Shown piece after piece: positions 1 through 8,990 of a stretch of DNA of 64,000 nt; position 1 is the first letter of the stretch; every line of letters starts with the position of its first letter. The notes below the pieces were generated by a model. It was not told where the DNA came from, did not search any database, and worked only from the letters and a program-made list of their open reading frames with translations. The position numbers and the translations under genes are program-made. The DNA comes from Actinomycetaceae bacterium (GTDB lineage Bacteria; Actinomycetota; Actinomycetes; Actinomycetales; Actinomycetaceae): assembly GCA_030538185.1 (NCBI GenBank), contig JAUNUK010000002.1, positions 124,001-188,000 of the forward strand. Reading direction: 5' to 3'.

Positions 1-13
1 CTGTGTGCCTTGC

Positions 14-460
14 TTAGGGAAGACCAGTTTCTCCATTTTTTTCTTCCGAGGGCGGCTTAGTCGACACGTTTTCTTGCGCATTACTGTGGTCGCGTGCTTC
101 CAAAATTGCTAGCCGCCTTGTGAGGATGGTGATCTGCCTATCGGTAGCCAAATGTCGTCGCCAATCCACAACCAGGTAACCGAAAAACACGATGACCAGC
201 CCATATAGGACCAGATCGGTGCCACGTCCAACCCCTAAAAATAGGGCCAAAGAGGAAAGGGCCTGCGGGAAAATAATGGCGCTGAGGGCAGCAATGGCAA
301 AGATGAAGGTTAAGATCCTGCGCACAGCCATGTGCCTGGCACCCTCTGATCTCGTGATCGAGACCACTAGAAGAATGACAGCAGTGACGAGGACGGCCTT
401 GATGCCAAGCTGGGCGCCCGTGGTGCTGGAGCCGAGCATCTGGAGAATATGAGTCAGCAT
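14..460 (-). CDS. DUF2304 family membrane protein
   Basis: A 148-residue protein with hydrophobic segments at about residues 18-36, 48-75 and 80-98, followed by a charged tail that looks coiled (residues 100-125). This is the usual shape of DUF2304 proteins, which commonly sit directly next to a DPM1-like GT2 glycosyltransferase, as here. Its ATG lies 4 bases after the stop of the GT2 gene, so the two are almost certainly cotranscribed. The function is not known; a role as membrane partner of the glycosyltransferase is inferred from the pairing. One copy of the CCGAGGGCG repeat (46-54) lies in its 3' end. Confidence 0.8.
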   Translation of the reverse strand: MLTHILQMLGSSTTGAQLGIKAVLVTAVILLVVSITRSEGARHMAVRRILTFIFAIAALSAIIFPQALSSLALFLGVGRGTDLVLYGLVIVFFGYLVVDWRRHLATDRQITILTRRLAILEARDHSNAQENVSTKPPSEEKNGETGLP

Positions 461-464
461 TGCG

Positions 465-1157
465 TCATCCCATTATGAGGTCGTAGAGGATATTGACAGA
501 GTTCCAAAGAGATTGACCTTTGGATTTGGAGTAATCGGTATAGGCGATTGTCACAGGTATTTCCTCCCAGGGCAGTCCTGTCTTTCCGATTTGGGCGACA
601 ATCTCTGATGCGTGCGCCATGCGGTTTTGTTTAAGGTGAATCATGCTGGCTGCGTCTCTGCGCAACAGGCGTACCCCATTGTGGGCATCTGTGACTTTCA
701 TGCCAGTCGAGCGGGCAGTAAACCACGCTGCGAAGCGTAGGACTAGACGCTTCAAAGCGCCCGCCTCGGATTTGCCTTCGAGGAATCTGGATCCGAAGAC
801 CACTGCTAGGTTTTTTTCTTCAGCCAGCGCATACATTTTTTCAATATCGGTTATCTCGTGTTGCCCATCAGAATCGAATGTGGCGATATACCGGGCTTGG
901 GTGTGCTTCAAGGCGTATTCAATACCTGTTTGTAGGGCTGCACCCTGACCGAGATTCACGGCATGTTCTACAAGAATCACACCACTTTTGCGCACCTCGT
1001 CACCAGAGTTGTCGCTGGATCCGTCATTGACGCAGACAATCATGGGGAAATGGGCACGTGCCATGTGAAGGACTTGGGCCAGCACTGTTGCCTCGTTGTA
1101 AACAGGTACGACTAGGCAGACCGCTTCCTTGGCGGATGTTGGAATGTCTGTGGACAT
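465..1157 (-). CDS. GT2 glycosyltransferase, polyprenyl-phosphate sugar synthase-like
   Basis: A 230-residue GT-A fold enzyme with no membrane helix. The nucleotide-binding start VVPVYNEA (about residues 16-23), VNDGSSDN (about 43-50) and the metal-binding region FDSDGQHE (about 94-101) match DPM1/DPG-synthase-like GT2 proteins, which move a sugar from a nucleotide donor to a polyprenyl phosphate at the inner membrane face. It is paired with the downstream DUF2304 gene. No Shine-Dalgarno sequence is obvious; the ATG sits 6 bases after CACAAT, a weak fit to the leaderless pattern seen at other genes here. Donor and acceptor cannot be read from the sequence. Confidence 0.85.
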   Translation of the reverse strand: MSTDIPTSAKEAVCLVVPVYNEATVLAQVLHMARAHFPMIVCVNDGSSDNSGDEVRKSGVILVEHAVNLGQGAALQTGIEYALKHTQARYIATFDSDGQHEITDIEKMYALAEEKNLAVVFGSRFLEGKSEAGALKRLVLRFAAWFTARSTGMKVTDAHNGVRLLRRDAASMIHLKQNRMAHASEIVAQIGKTGLPWEEIPVTIAYTDYSKSKGQSLWNSVNILYDLIMG

Positions 1158-1392
1158 AGCTTCATTGTGACACCACTTCTCGAAAGTGACTCAATCACTG
1201 GACACAGAGAACAATTATTATTACTGTTGCAGAAGTGATTATTGAGAAAATTTGAGGTTTAAATCTCTCAAACATTACTAAAATGCATCAAATCGTCATG
1301 TGGTCAATATCTCCGCCGATTTGCTGCAAAAGAAGTGCACAATTAAAACAGTCGCTGACACTACTTGGATAGGCGAAAAGATAGGTTTGGGT
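1158..1392. promoter_or_regulatory. AT-rich divergent intergenic region
   Basis: About 235 bases separating the divergent GT2 and CWB2-amidase genes, clearly richer in A+T than the flanking genes. It holds a TAAAAT -10-like box at 1279-1284 for the rightward gene and a near-palindrome centred near 1261 (arms TTTGAG at 1251-1256 and CTCAAA at 1267-1272) that could be an operator. The leftward gene starts 6 bases from CACAAT (1164-1169, minus strand). Promoter positions are inferred by eye only. Confidence 0.4.
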
Positions 1393-3702
1393 ATGCGAAG
1401 AATACGAATATGGACGGCTGCTTTGGCAGCACTGGCAGTGGTGGGTGTGGCTACCCCGGTGGCTGCCGCACCAAGCGAGCTTGCACCACCGACCGAGACC
1501 CCGGTGACATCCTCATCGGTGAACCTAGTCCCGACCTCGTCCGTGAAGGGCCTGAGTGCCAGGCAGGTCGCGGACTCTATTCAAGACATTAGTGCCTCAC
1601 AGAATTCTCAGAGCCAATACGTTGATACGGCAGGCAGGCTCGTGACACGCACACCTGTTCTCAGCGCTCGCGTTCTTGCAAACGATAGCTATGAGTATGC
1701 CGCGGCCACAATGGCCATCAAGCCTAAAACGGCTATCGTCGTCTTGACGTGGGACCGTGGTAGTGAAGAGCCTCTTGCGGTATTGGGGCGCGAGCGTAAA
1801 GGCTCCACCTGGGGTGAGTGGGAAGCACTTAACGAAGAAGTCGTATTCTCAAAGTCCGAAACACGCCAAGGATCAGAGCCTTGGCTTGTGCGGGACGCTG
1901 ATGAGGTCCAAGCAGTTGTGGTCAGCGCTGATGGTGTCGCCGTTGGAAAGCCAACGCTTGAGGTCATCGATCCAGGAATCCAGCTAACAGATGCCTTAGC
2001 CAAGGATCCTAAGACGCTAAAACCCGTAGAACTGGGTAGGACCTTCTCCGGACCTCTTCCGGGCACCGCAGATGGGCCTGGCGGCAATGGAGAGCCCGAA
2101 GTGACGACACCGCAGCCCGACGCAGATGCAACGTGGACTGTTGTGCCCAGTTCACCAGATGTTCTCCCTATCCGTTCCCGAGCGGATTGGGGTGCTGATC
2201 CAAGCTGGATGAAATGGGATCTATCTCCTGCCGAGGTGCGCGGGGCAGTTGTCCACCACACGGCTGGCGCCAATGGTTATGCTCCCGAGGATGTGCCGGG
2301 AATTATTCGAGCAATCTATCGGTACCACGCTGTAACCCTGGGCTGGGGAGACATTGGATATAACGTTTTGGTCGACAACTTTGGGCGCGCCTGGCAGGGG
2401 CGCGCGGGGTCATTATCCAGCCCAATTCCTGGCGGACATGCCCTCAATGTCAACAAACAAACCTTCGGTATTTCTGTTTTGGGTTCCTATGGCACGGTGG
2501 CGCCTTCTGCTGCCGCCCAGGATGCAGTAGCCCGTGTCCTTGCCTGGAAGCTCGATTCTGTCGCTGGCGTCGATCCAGGCGGGCGCATGACTCTGACTGT
2601 TGATGGCCAGGATTCTTCGGTCCCCACAATTATTGGGCACCGTGACGTGCCAGGACGTGGCGGGAAGACCTCGTGCCCTGGTAATGCCTTCTATGCTGAA
2701 TTGGATGGTCTTCGCCAACTAACACGCATCCATGCTGCCTCGAAAAAGACCTTGGTGACGGTTCCGGTTTATGTCGCGCCTCCGCCTGTGTCGGTTCCAA
2801 CTTCTAATAAGATTCCGATGCGTATTGCAGGAAATGATCGCATAGCTACCGCCGTGTCTATCGCATATTCGGGATTCCCCTCTGGTGCCTCGACTATCTA
2901 TCTGGCCCGCTCAGATGTCTATGCGGATGCCTTGGCGGCAGGTTCTGTAACGGATGGTCCAATCCTTTTGGTTTCGCCTACAGATCCCATTCCAGCCTCT
3001 GTAAAAAAGGTCGTGACGGACTTCAAGGCCAGTAGGGTTGTGGCTCTTGGTGGCCCCTCGGCACTTGGGGATGCCCTGGTGACAGAGATTGCTCAAGGAT
3101 TGCCCACTTCCAGGCTCTTTGGTGCAGATCGTGTAGAGACCTCGGCGGCTATCGCAAGGGCTTCTTGGAGTGCCAATGTCGGTAAGATGGGTGTGGTGTA
3201 TCTGGCGGAAGCCTCGCAAGGAATCGACGCTGTAGCGGCAGGTTCTTTGACCGATGGCCCTGTGGTTTTGGTGCCGAAGGGCACTCAGGCCCCTGCATCC
3301 GTAAAGGCCTTGATATCAGAGCTCAATCCCACATTCGTTTTAGCCTTGGGAGGACCAATGGCTGTTAGCGATGCAGTCTTGAGCGATGCAGCCCAGGGGC
3401 GAATCACCAGTCGCGTTGCCGGGGCTGATCGCGTGGCAACGGCGGTGGCGATATCAGGGCACGCATTCCCCAATGGTTCAGACAAGGCGTATATCGCCAA
3501 TGCCAATAACCCGGTCGACGCCATTGCCGGTGGAACGTTGAGCGATGGCCCGATCCTCTTGCAGCCCCAAGGATCAGAACTGAGCAAATGGGTTGCCAAC
3601 GAGGTTACGCGCCTAAATCCCCGAGGAGCAACTGCCTTGGGTGGTTCCAAAGCCGTACACGACAAAGCTCTCAATGCGGCTGTCGATCTGGTGAAACGCT
3701 AA
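1393..3702 (+). CDS. secreted N-acetylmuramoyl-L-alanine amidase with three CWB2 repeats
   Basis: An exported peptidoglycan hydrolase. The ATG at 1393 gives a clean signal peptide (MRRIRIW, then an Ala/Val core ending near PVAAA); the frame is open back to a GTG at 1300, but that would bury the signal. Residues about 40-250 form an uncharacterised N-terminal region often seen in actinobacterial PGRP-like amidases. About 258-440 is the amidase_2/PGRP domain, with the likely zinc ligands in VVHHTAG (about 288), GHRDV (about 416) and TSCPG (about 428). Three CWB2 repeats follow (about 476, 573 and 673), each opening with a DR-x-x-T motif. In clostridia CWB2 modules hold proteins non-covalently to a wall polymer. 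The gene stands alone and ends at a strong terminator. Confidence 0.93.
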   Translation: MRRIRIWTAALAALAVVGVATPVAAAPSELAPPTETPVTSSSVNLVPTSSVKGLSARQVADSIQDISASQNSQSQYVDTAGRLVTRTPVLSARVLANDSYEYAAATMAIKPKTAIVVLTWDRGSEEPLAVLGRERKGSTWGEWEALNEEVVFSKSETRQGSEPWLVRDADEVQAVVVSADGVAVGKPTLEVIDPGIQLTDALAKDPKTLKPVELGRTFSGPLPGTADGPGGNGEPEVTTPQPDADATWTVVPSSPDVLPIRSRADWGADPSWMKWDLSPAEVRGAVVHHTAGANGYAPEDVPGIIRAIYRYHAVTLGWGDIGYNVLVDNFGRAWQGRAGSLSSPIPGGHALNVNKQTFGISVLGSYGTVAPSAAAQDAVARVLAWKLDSVAGVDPGGRMTLTVDGQDSSVPTIIGHRDVPGRGGKTSCPGNAFYAELDGLRQLTRIHAASKKTLVTVPVYVAPPPVSVPTSNKIPMRIAGNDRIATAVSIAYSGFPSGASTIYLARSDVYADALAAGSVTDGPILLVSPTDPIPASVKKVVTDFKASRVVALGGPSALGDALVTEIAQGLPTSRLFGADRVETSAAIARASWSANVGKMGVVYLAEASQGIDAVAAGSLTDGPVVLVPKGTQAPASVKALISELNPTFVLALGGPMAVSDAVLSDAAQGRITSRVAGADRVATAVAISGHAFPNGSDKAYIANANNPVDAIAGGTLSDGPILLQPQGSELSKWVANEVTRLNPRGATALGGSKAVHDKALNAAVDLVKR

Positions 3703-3711
3703 TCTGCGTAG

Positions 3712-3738
3712 ACGTTTAGAACGTTTAGAACGTTTAGA
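3712..3738. repeat. three tandem copies of a 9-bp unit
   Basis: ACGTTTAGA is repeated three times without change just after the stop codon of the CWB2 amidase and runs straight into the terminator stem. It is too short and too few to be a CRISPR array; slippage-type expansion is the simplest reading. Confidence 0.9.
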
Positions 3739-3770
3739 AAGGTGCGGTGAGGATCCTTGCCGCACCTTTC
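3737..3770. terminator. bidirectional hairpin terminator
   Basis: GAAAGGTGCGG (3737-3747) and CCGCACCTTTC (3760-3770) form a perfect 11-bp stem with a 12-base loop. The outer end is A-rich on the left and T-rich on the right, so it can work on both strands. It lies between two convergent genes, the CWB2 amidase and the acyltransferase. Confidence 0.85.
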
Positions 3771-3790
3771 TTGTGCCCACCGAGCGTTTG

Positions 3791-5953
3791 CTAAGAAGCC
3801 AGCGCTTGGGCCTTGTCCTCGGAAATAATCTTCAGTAGGCGCTGTTCAATGTAAGGCGTCATTGTGCGCATGTACGTGGCCGTTATGTGCGAGGCAGCAT
3901 CCCTGTAGACGGCGATATTGCCAATGGCCATGGGACAAGTTGTGTCTGTACACAAGAGGTCAGTGAAATCTACGTGACTGGCACGTGGGTCCTTGGCCAC
4001 AGCTTGCTTATACGTATCGGGCATGGCCAAGGCCTCTTTGCGGGTGGCCTTGCATGCTCCTTCCTGTGCGCTGGAGCGCAAAGACATGCAGGACATGGCC
4101 TCTTGCCCCACGATTGGGACCGAGGCAATAGCAATGACCTTCGTGCCCCTGTCCATAACCGGTCGCCAATACATCAGTTGAGCATCCGCATCGTCTGCCA
4201 GATCAGTGCGATCCCTGGATCCTGTTGTGATGACGATATCGAAGGCTTGCCCATCCAACAGTTCTTTTTGGATCAGGGGCAGGGAATCTCCCCATGTTGT
4301 ACCGATCGGTAAACCCTCTTTCCAGCGATAGCCCATGCCTGTCATAGAGGTGAGCTTCCAGTTATTCGATTGGGCAATTACCGTAAGTGCTGGCAAATAC
4401 ATCGCCAATTGTGAGTCTCCAACCAAGGCGACATTGAGTGCGTCAGGAGCAGTGGACCCATAGGTACAAATCGGAGGTTCGTGATTCGTCATATTGAAAC
4501 ATTGGTAGGCCCCGCCTTTATCTAGCTCTGCCACATCGGGCGAAGGCGTGAGTTCTTGGGAGACCTTATACGGATCGCATCCCTTATTGACCATGGCCTG
4601 AGCACCAAAGCACTCAGGTGAAGTGCCCTGTTCATCATCACTGACAACGGAAGATGAAGAAGGGCCCAAGGCAGCAACAGCGGGAGGTGTATACCCAGGG
4701 GGCGTATCCATCGGTGCGGTGATGAAAGTTGCCGCCGCCAAACTTGCAGCAAGCCCCAGGCCGATGCCCGGCCACATCCGCGCACGCAACCTCGTTGGAT
4801 AACCTGACGCGGGGGATAACCACGATGAGCGCCTTATGGGGTCTTCGTAGAGGCTGAAAGACAATTGTGACAAAGCAAGGGTGGCAGCAAAGATGACAGG
4901 GATGCGCCAGCTTGAGCTTGGAAGCAGAAGGTCAGTAAAGATAATGACCGGCCAGTGCCACAGGTATATGGAGAATGATAGGCGCCCCAGCCAGCGCGCA
5001 ACAGGGTTGGTCAGTAGGGGAACAGCCTGAACTGTGCCGCCCTCGAAAGAAGCCAAAACCATCAAGGTTGAGATGACGACAGGAATTGCCCAAGGCACGG
5101 GGAAGCTGATGTTTGCTGAGACGAAAACAAAAGACACAGCGATTCCTGCAATGCCCAACCAGGACAACGTGGGTCTTGCAGGGCAGTCTTTCCACCGTTT
5201 GAGGGCCGGTGATGCCAGGGCTAAGAGCGAACCTGCCCCCAGTTCCCAGGCTCGGGTGAAGGTCGAAAAATAGGCAACCGTGGGAGAAACCTGCGATAGA
5301 TAGGCGCCGTACACAAGAGAAGCCAGAGTTAAGACCGTGATGGTCACACTAAAGATTCGCCTCCAGCGACCAGCCTTGCCCGCCAAGCGAGCCACCCACA
5401 AGGCGGCAATGATCAGCAGTGGCCACAGTAAATAGAACTGCTCCTCAACACCCAAGGACCAATAATGTTGCATGGGTGAGGCGATTTGTCCTGCCTGAAA
5501 ATAGTCTTGCCCTGTGAGGATAAGACGCCAGTTGGCAGCGAAAATGGCTGACCACAGGCCATCTTTTGTGGCCTCCCAGGCCCTCGTGCCGACCAGCAAT
5601 AACCAGGCGACCAGTGTTGTGGCGGCAATGACCACCAAGGCATTTGGCAAGATCCGGCGCACGCGGCGGATGTAGAAGTCTTTTAGTGAGACACGACCGT
5701 GCTTTTCAGCCTCGCGTAGCAAGAGGCCGGTGATCAAGAACCCGGAGATGACGAAGAATACATCCACGCCTAGGAACCCCCCGCTGGGCCACCCTGTAGC
5801 ATGCGAGACCAAAACAGCCCCAACAGCTATTGCGCGCAGCCCCTCGACATCGGGACGGAAATAGCGAGGGGTCTTAGGGGGTACCTTGGTGTCAAATCTG
5901 GGATCGTAACCTTCATCAATTACGGAAACCCAGCGGCCTTTCTCACGTGTCAC
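3791..5953 (-). CDS. OafA/YrhL-type membrane acyltransferase with C-terminal SGNH domain
   Basis: A 720-residue fusion. Residues about 28-400 form an acyltransferase-3 membrane domain of about ten helices, with the family start RPDVEGLRAIAV and the conserved GVDVFFVISGF segment. About 480-720 is a periplasm-type SGNH domain with the serine motif VGDSQ and a C-terminal D-x-x-S-H block. Such proteins take an acyl group across the membrane and transfer it, often as O-acetyl, to peptidoglycan or wall polysaccharide. The GTG start at 5953 has a weak AAGG upstream, so a different start is possible. It follows the GtrA gene by 48 bases and may be cotranscribed with it. The acceptor glycan is unknown. 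Confidence 0.88.
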   Translation of the reverse strand: MTREKGRWVSVIDEGYDPRFDTKVPPKTPRYFRPDVEGLRAIAVGAVLVSHATGWPSGGFLGVDVFFVISGFLITGLLLREAEKHGRVSLKDFYIRRVRRILPNALVVIAATTLVAWLLLVGTRAWEATKDGLWSAIFAANWRLILTGQDYFQAGQIASPMQHYWSLGVEEQFYLLWPLLIIAALWVARLAGKAGRWRRIFSVTITVLTLASLVYGAYLSQVSPTVAYFSTFTRAWELGAGSLLALASPALKRWKDCPARPTLSWLGIAGIAVSFVFVSANISFPVPWAIPVVISTLMVLASFEGGTVQAVPLLTNPVARWLGRLSFSIYLWHWPVIIFTDLLLPSSSWRIPVIFAATLALSQLSFSLYEDPIRRSSWLSPASGYPTRLRARMWPGIGLGLAASLAAATFITAPMDTPPGYTPPAVAALGPSSSSVVSDDEQGTSPECFGAQAMVNKGCDPYKVSQELTPSPDVAELDKGGAYQCFNMTNHEPPICTYGSTAPDALNVALVGDSQLAMYLPALTVIAQSNNWKLTSMTGMGYRWKEGLPIGTTWGDSLPLIQKELLDGQAFDIVITTGSRDRTDLADDADAQLMYWRPVMDRGTKVIAIASVPIVGQEAMSCMSLRSSAQEGACKATRKEALAMPDTYKQAVAKDPRASHVDFTDLLCTDTTCPMAIGNIAVYRDAASHITATYMRTMTPYIEQRLLKIISEDKAQALAS

Positions 5954-6001
5954 CTTGCCAGTCTAATGGCAAAAAACTTCGCTGCTTGAGACCGTCTAAG
6001 C

Positions 6002-6481
6002 TCAAGGGACCGGATTGTGAGGAAAGACCCATATTCGATAAGTGAAGAAGCGGAAAGAAGTGGCGAGTACCTGGCCAATTACGGTTCCGAAAATGTTATC
6101 TGAAAGCAATGAACTCAAAGAAAGTACGTAGCGAGAAAAACCGAGACAGGCCAGCTGAAGACCTGAAGCCACAAGATTAATGATGATGAAGGACACGATA
6201 GAAGATGTGGTCACAAGGGTGTTTCTTCGCCCGTAGGTCCAAACTTTGTTGCCAATGTATGTCACGCACGATGCCAGGCCAATGGCGATGACCTTCGCTG
6301 CAACTGGGTAGTGAAAGAGGATACCGCGTCCCACGGTTGTGAGAGGTTCATAAAAGACCAGCCCGTTATAGACCAAGAAATCGACGAGGAAAGCGATGCC
6401 ACCGACACCCAGGAATGCCAAAATCTCACGCAGCAGGGCTGTGGTCTTTAGCCACCACGAAGGCCTGGGAGTCTTGGTCAA
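6002..6481 (-). CDS. GtrA family membrane protein
   Basis: A 159-residue protein with four predicted membrane helices and the GtrA signatures FLGVGGIAFLVDF near the start and SCVTYIGNKVWTY in the middle. GtrA proteins act with polyprenyl-phosphate glycosyltransferases, probably flipping the lipid-linked sugar. A GT2 of that class is divergently encoded 72 bases away. The start is uncertain: the longest frame begins at a TTG (6481) with no clear Shine-Dalgarno sequence. Confidence 0.85.
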   Translation of the reverse strand: MTKTPRPSWWLKTTALLREILAFLGVGGIAFLVDFLVYNGLVFYEPLTTVGRGILFHYPVAAKVIAIGLASCVTYIGNKVWTYGRRNTLVTTSSIVSFIIINLVASGLQLACLGFSRYVLSLSSLLSDNIFGTVIGQVLATSFRFFTYRIWVFPHNPVP

Positions 6482-6553
6482 GGTATGGCTCCGTACTAGG
6501 ATGAAATCTGTCTATCGGGGATTCTATAGCCGTGGGGCAAGGAAGTAGGAAAA

Positions 6554-7570
6554 GTGGCACAGCCGGGTGAAGGGACCACCGAGCATCAACTCTTGGGCGC
6601 AAAAGTCACTGCGATAGTTCCTTGTTACAACGAAGCTGGGGCGATCGCTAAGGTCGTGGCAGATTTGAAAGCGGCCATGCCCGGCATGCGTGTCATTGTC
6701 TATGACAATAATTCCTCCGATAACACAGCAGATGTGGCCCGCAAGGCCGGGGCAGAGGTCCGTTTCGAGGAACGCAAGGGCAAGGGCAACGTTGTCAGGC
6801 GCGCCTTTGCCGATATTGACTCCGATATCTACATGATGATTGACGGAGATGACACCTACGACGCTGCAGCACTACCCGCTATGGTGCAAACCTTACTCGA
6901 CGGGCCATATGACCACGTCTTAGGTGTGCGCACGCAGCCACAGGGCTCCGTGTCTTCCTACCGGCCGGGGCACGAGGCAGGAAACCGCATGTTCAACCGC
7001 ATTGTCTCTACACTTTTCGGTTCACAGGTTTCGGATATGCTCAGCGGCTACCGCGTATTTTCAAAGCGTTTCGTCAAGTCTTTTCCGGCCATGTCCCACG
7101 GTTTTGAGATTGAAACAGAGTTGACGATTCACTGTATGGCCCTGCGAGTACCTCAAAAAGAGGTCGCGGTGGGCTTTGGGGATCGCGCCGAGGGCACCAT
7201 CTCAAAGCTCTCCACCTTCAAGGACGGGTTCAAGATCCTCTCAATCATCGGCAAGCTCCTCATGTATGAACGCCCCATGTTGGTTCATTCGATTATCTCT
7301 GCCTTACTCCTGTTTGCGGGGCTTGCCGTCGGCCTTCCGGTGGTCTTCGAGTTCTTCAACACGGGTTTGGTCCCCAGGTTGCCCTCTGCCGTCTTGGCGG
7401 CCGGCCTGGTGATGTTGAGCGCCTTTATCGCGGGCATCGGCATGATCACGAGGGCCTTGAAGAATAACGCGGACGAAGCCAGGCGCATGGCGTATCTGCG
7501 CTACGAGGCACCCGCATACGCCCCTTCAACAATCCCTGACGTCGAAGAACGTAATGACCGAGTCTCCTAG
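6554..7570 (+). CDS. GT2 glycosyltransferase with C-terminal membrane helices
   Basis: A 338-residue protein. Residues about 16-235 carry a GT-A domain of DPM/GtrB type: VTAIVPCYNEAG, YDNNSSDNT, a GKGNVVRRAF loop and the metal-binding MIDGDDTYD. Two membrane helices lie at about 245-300. The likely role is transfer of a sugar from a nucleotide donor to a polyprenyl phosphate at the membrane, and the divergent GtrA gene is a natural partner. The GTG start is supported by an AGGAAA ribosome site 4 bases upstream. It overlaps the next gene by 17 bases and opens an operon of five genes running to 12491. Confidence 0.87.
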   Translation: MAQPGEGTTEHQLLGAKVTAIVPCYNEAGAIAKVVADLKAAMPGMRVIVYDNNSSDNTADVARKAGAEVRFEERKGKGNVVRRAFADIDSDIYMMIDGDDTYDAAALPAMVQTLLDGPYDHVLGVRTQPQGSVSSYRPGHEAGNRMFNRIVSTLFGSQVSDMLSGYRVFSKRFVKSFPAMSHGFEIETELTIHCMALRVPQKEVAVGFGDRAEGTISKLSTFKDGFKILSIIGKLLMYERPMLVHSIISALLLFAGLAVGLPVVFEFFNTGLVPRLPSAVLAAGLVMLSAFIAGIGMITRALKNNADEARRMAYLRYEAPAYAPSTIPDVEERNDRVS

Positions 7571-8990
7571 ACATGCCCAGGGTGGCGCATCAAACCAGGG
7601 GATAGGTGCCGCTACTTTGCGGGTCGCGTCCCTTGTAGGACGTGTCATATTGGCATTGGGTGGCTTTCTTGCACTGTCTTTGGTGGCACTTGGCCTGTCG
7701 CTCAGCGTCCCCGATACGCCCATTGTTGAACACTTGAAACAGGGGGTCGCCTCGGGAGCTTTGGTCGATCCCTATCCTGTCAATGGACTGGGCGGTCCAA
7801 TGGATCGCTATACCGAGTGCATCGGTGCAGGCATGGGCGTATTGCCCCAGAACACAGACCTAGGTGTGTTCCAAAAGGTTTCTATGATTCCCCGGCTGGG
7901 GTCCTGCGCAGAGCTTCCCCAACACCTACAAGCCTTGGAGTCCAGCACAGATAATGTCGGGCCTTCATCCAGTTATTTCCGCTATTGGGCAGGGTTTTTA
8001 GTCATCAGCCGCGCCACAATGGCCGCCTGGGGTATCGAGGGTACGCGCATAGTTGCGGGTTTCTTCTTGCTGGCTGGCTTGGCGACTTTCGTCACCTTGC
8101 TAGGCCGCAAATGGGGTGTGATCCCCGCTTTCGCTTTCCTGGGTGTCACGGTTTTGTCCTCTGACCTGCTATCTCTTCCTTTCCAGTTCACGCATGCCTT
8201 GGCTCAAGCTTCACTTTATTTCGCTGCCTCCTTAGTTCTTTTCCGAGGGCGAAGTGTCGTGAGTGTGGCCCTCACATCCAGCCTCGCGGGTGCCTTTTTC
8301 GTGTTCATGGACCTCTTGACTACCCCTGGTTCTGCCTGGGCTCTAACTGTTTTCGCGGCCGCAGTGGTGGCCTCAACTCAACGAGTCGACGCGTTGTTCC
8401 TCCTGGGACGTGGTTTCTTATCCGCCTTCAGCTGGATTTTTGGCTACGCCTTCATGTGGGTCATGCGCTGGCTCGTGGCAATGCCTTATCACGGAGTCAG
8501 GGCAACCCTTGACAATGTTGTGCAAACAGCCAAGTTTCGACTGGGTGGTGACGTGTCGCCCTCGGGAATGGTTGTTGAAATTGATCCCAACCCTGTCGCC
8601 TCACTTCGGGTCTTGGCAAGCTATTGGTTAGGGCAACCCGTGGTTGCACTGGTGGTAGGTATCAGCCTGCTGGTGGGTGTGGCCGCGCTGGTGGCGCTGT
8701 TTGTGGGCAAGGGACGAAGCACTTTGCTGCTTTTGTGGGCACCTGTTTTGTTGGTCTTTGTGTGGTACGCGGTGTTGAGGAATCACTCACAGGTCCACGC
8801 ATTCTTTACGTACCGTGCACAAGCCACGGCACTGGCTATCTTCTTGGCCTCGAGCATATTCATGCTGCACTCGGTCATGCCCAGATTGACACAATCATTA
8901 GTGCATCTCCCGTGGCTTCATGGAAGTTCGGGGAGGAAGACTAGACTGGGGCAAAGCGAAAAAGCTCCCCTAACTAAGGAATCATGTTGA
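7554..8990 (+). CDS. uncharacterised polytopic membrane protein of a glycan operon
   Basis: A 478-residue protein with about ten hydrophobic helices and a soluble loop between the first and second (about residues 60-130) that contains two cysteines. I do not recognise the family. The shape (a long first outer loop, then many helices) resembles GT-C glycosyltransferases and polymerase-type membrane proteins of surface glycan loci, and its place between a GT2 and a UDP-sugar dehydrogenase supports that setting. A Wzy-like polymerase role is possible but not shown. It overlaps both neighbours. Copies of the CCGAGGGCG repeat lie at 8243 (+) and 8557 (-). Confidence 0.6.
   Translation: MTESPRHAQGGASNQGIGAATLRVASLVGRVILALGGFLALSLVALGLSLSVPDTPIVEHLKQGVASGALVDPYPVNGLGGPMDRYTECIGAGMGVLPQNTDLGVFQKVSMIPRLGSCAELPQHLQALESSTDNVGPSSSYFRYWAGFLVISRATMAAWGIEGTRIVAGFFLLAGLATFVTLLGRKWGVIPAFAFLGVTVLSSDLLSLPFQFTHALAQASLYFAASLVLFRGRSVVSVALTSSLAGAFFVFMDLLTTPGSAWALTVFAAAVVASTQRVDALFLLGRGFLSAFSWIFGYAFMWVMRWLVAMPYHGVRATLDNVVQTAKFRLGGDVSPSGMVVEIDPNPVASLRVLASYWLGQPVVALVVGISLLVGVAALVALFVGKGRSTLLLLWAPVLLVFVWYAVLRNHSQVHAFFTYRAQATALAIFLASSIFMLHSVMPRLTQSLVHLPWLHGSSGRKTRLGQSEKAPLTKESC

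Noticed and set aside
1300-1392. GTG at 1300 as the start of the CWB2 amidase
   Set aside because: It would place 31 charged residues before a textbook signal peptide that begins at the ATG at 1393.
3712-3738. Tandem 9-bp repeats as the start of a CRISPR array
   Set aside because: Units are 9 bases, directly adjacent with no spacers, and only three copies; no cas gene is near.
7554-8990. Firm assignment of this membrane protein as a Wzy polymerase
   Set aside because: Helix number and context fit, but no recognisable polymerase motif or family block was found; it is left uncharacterised.
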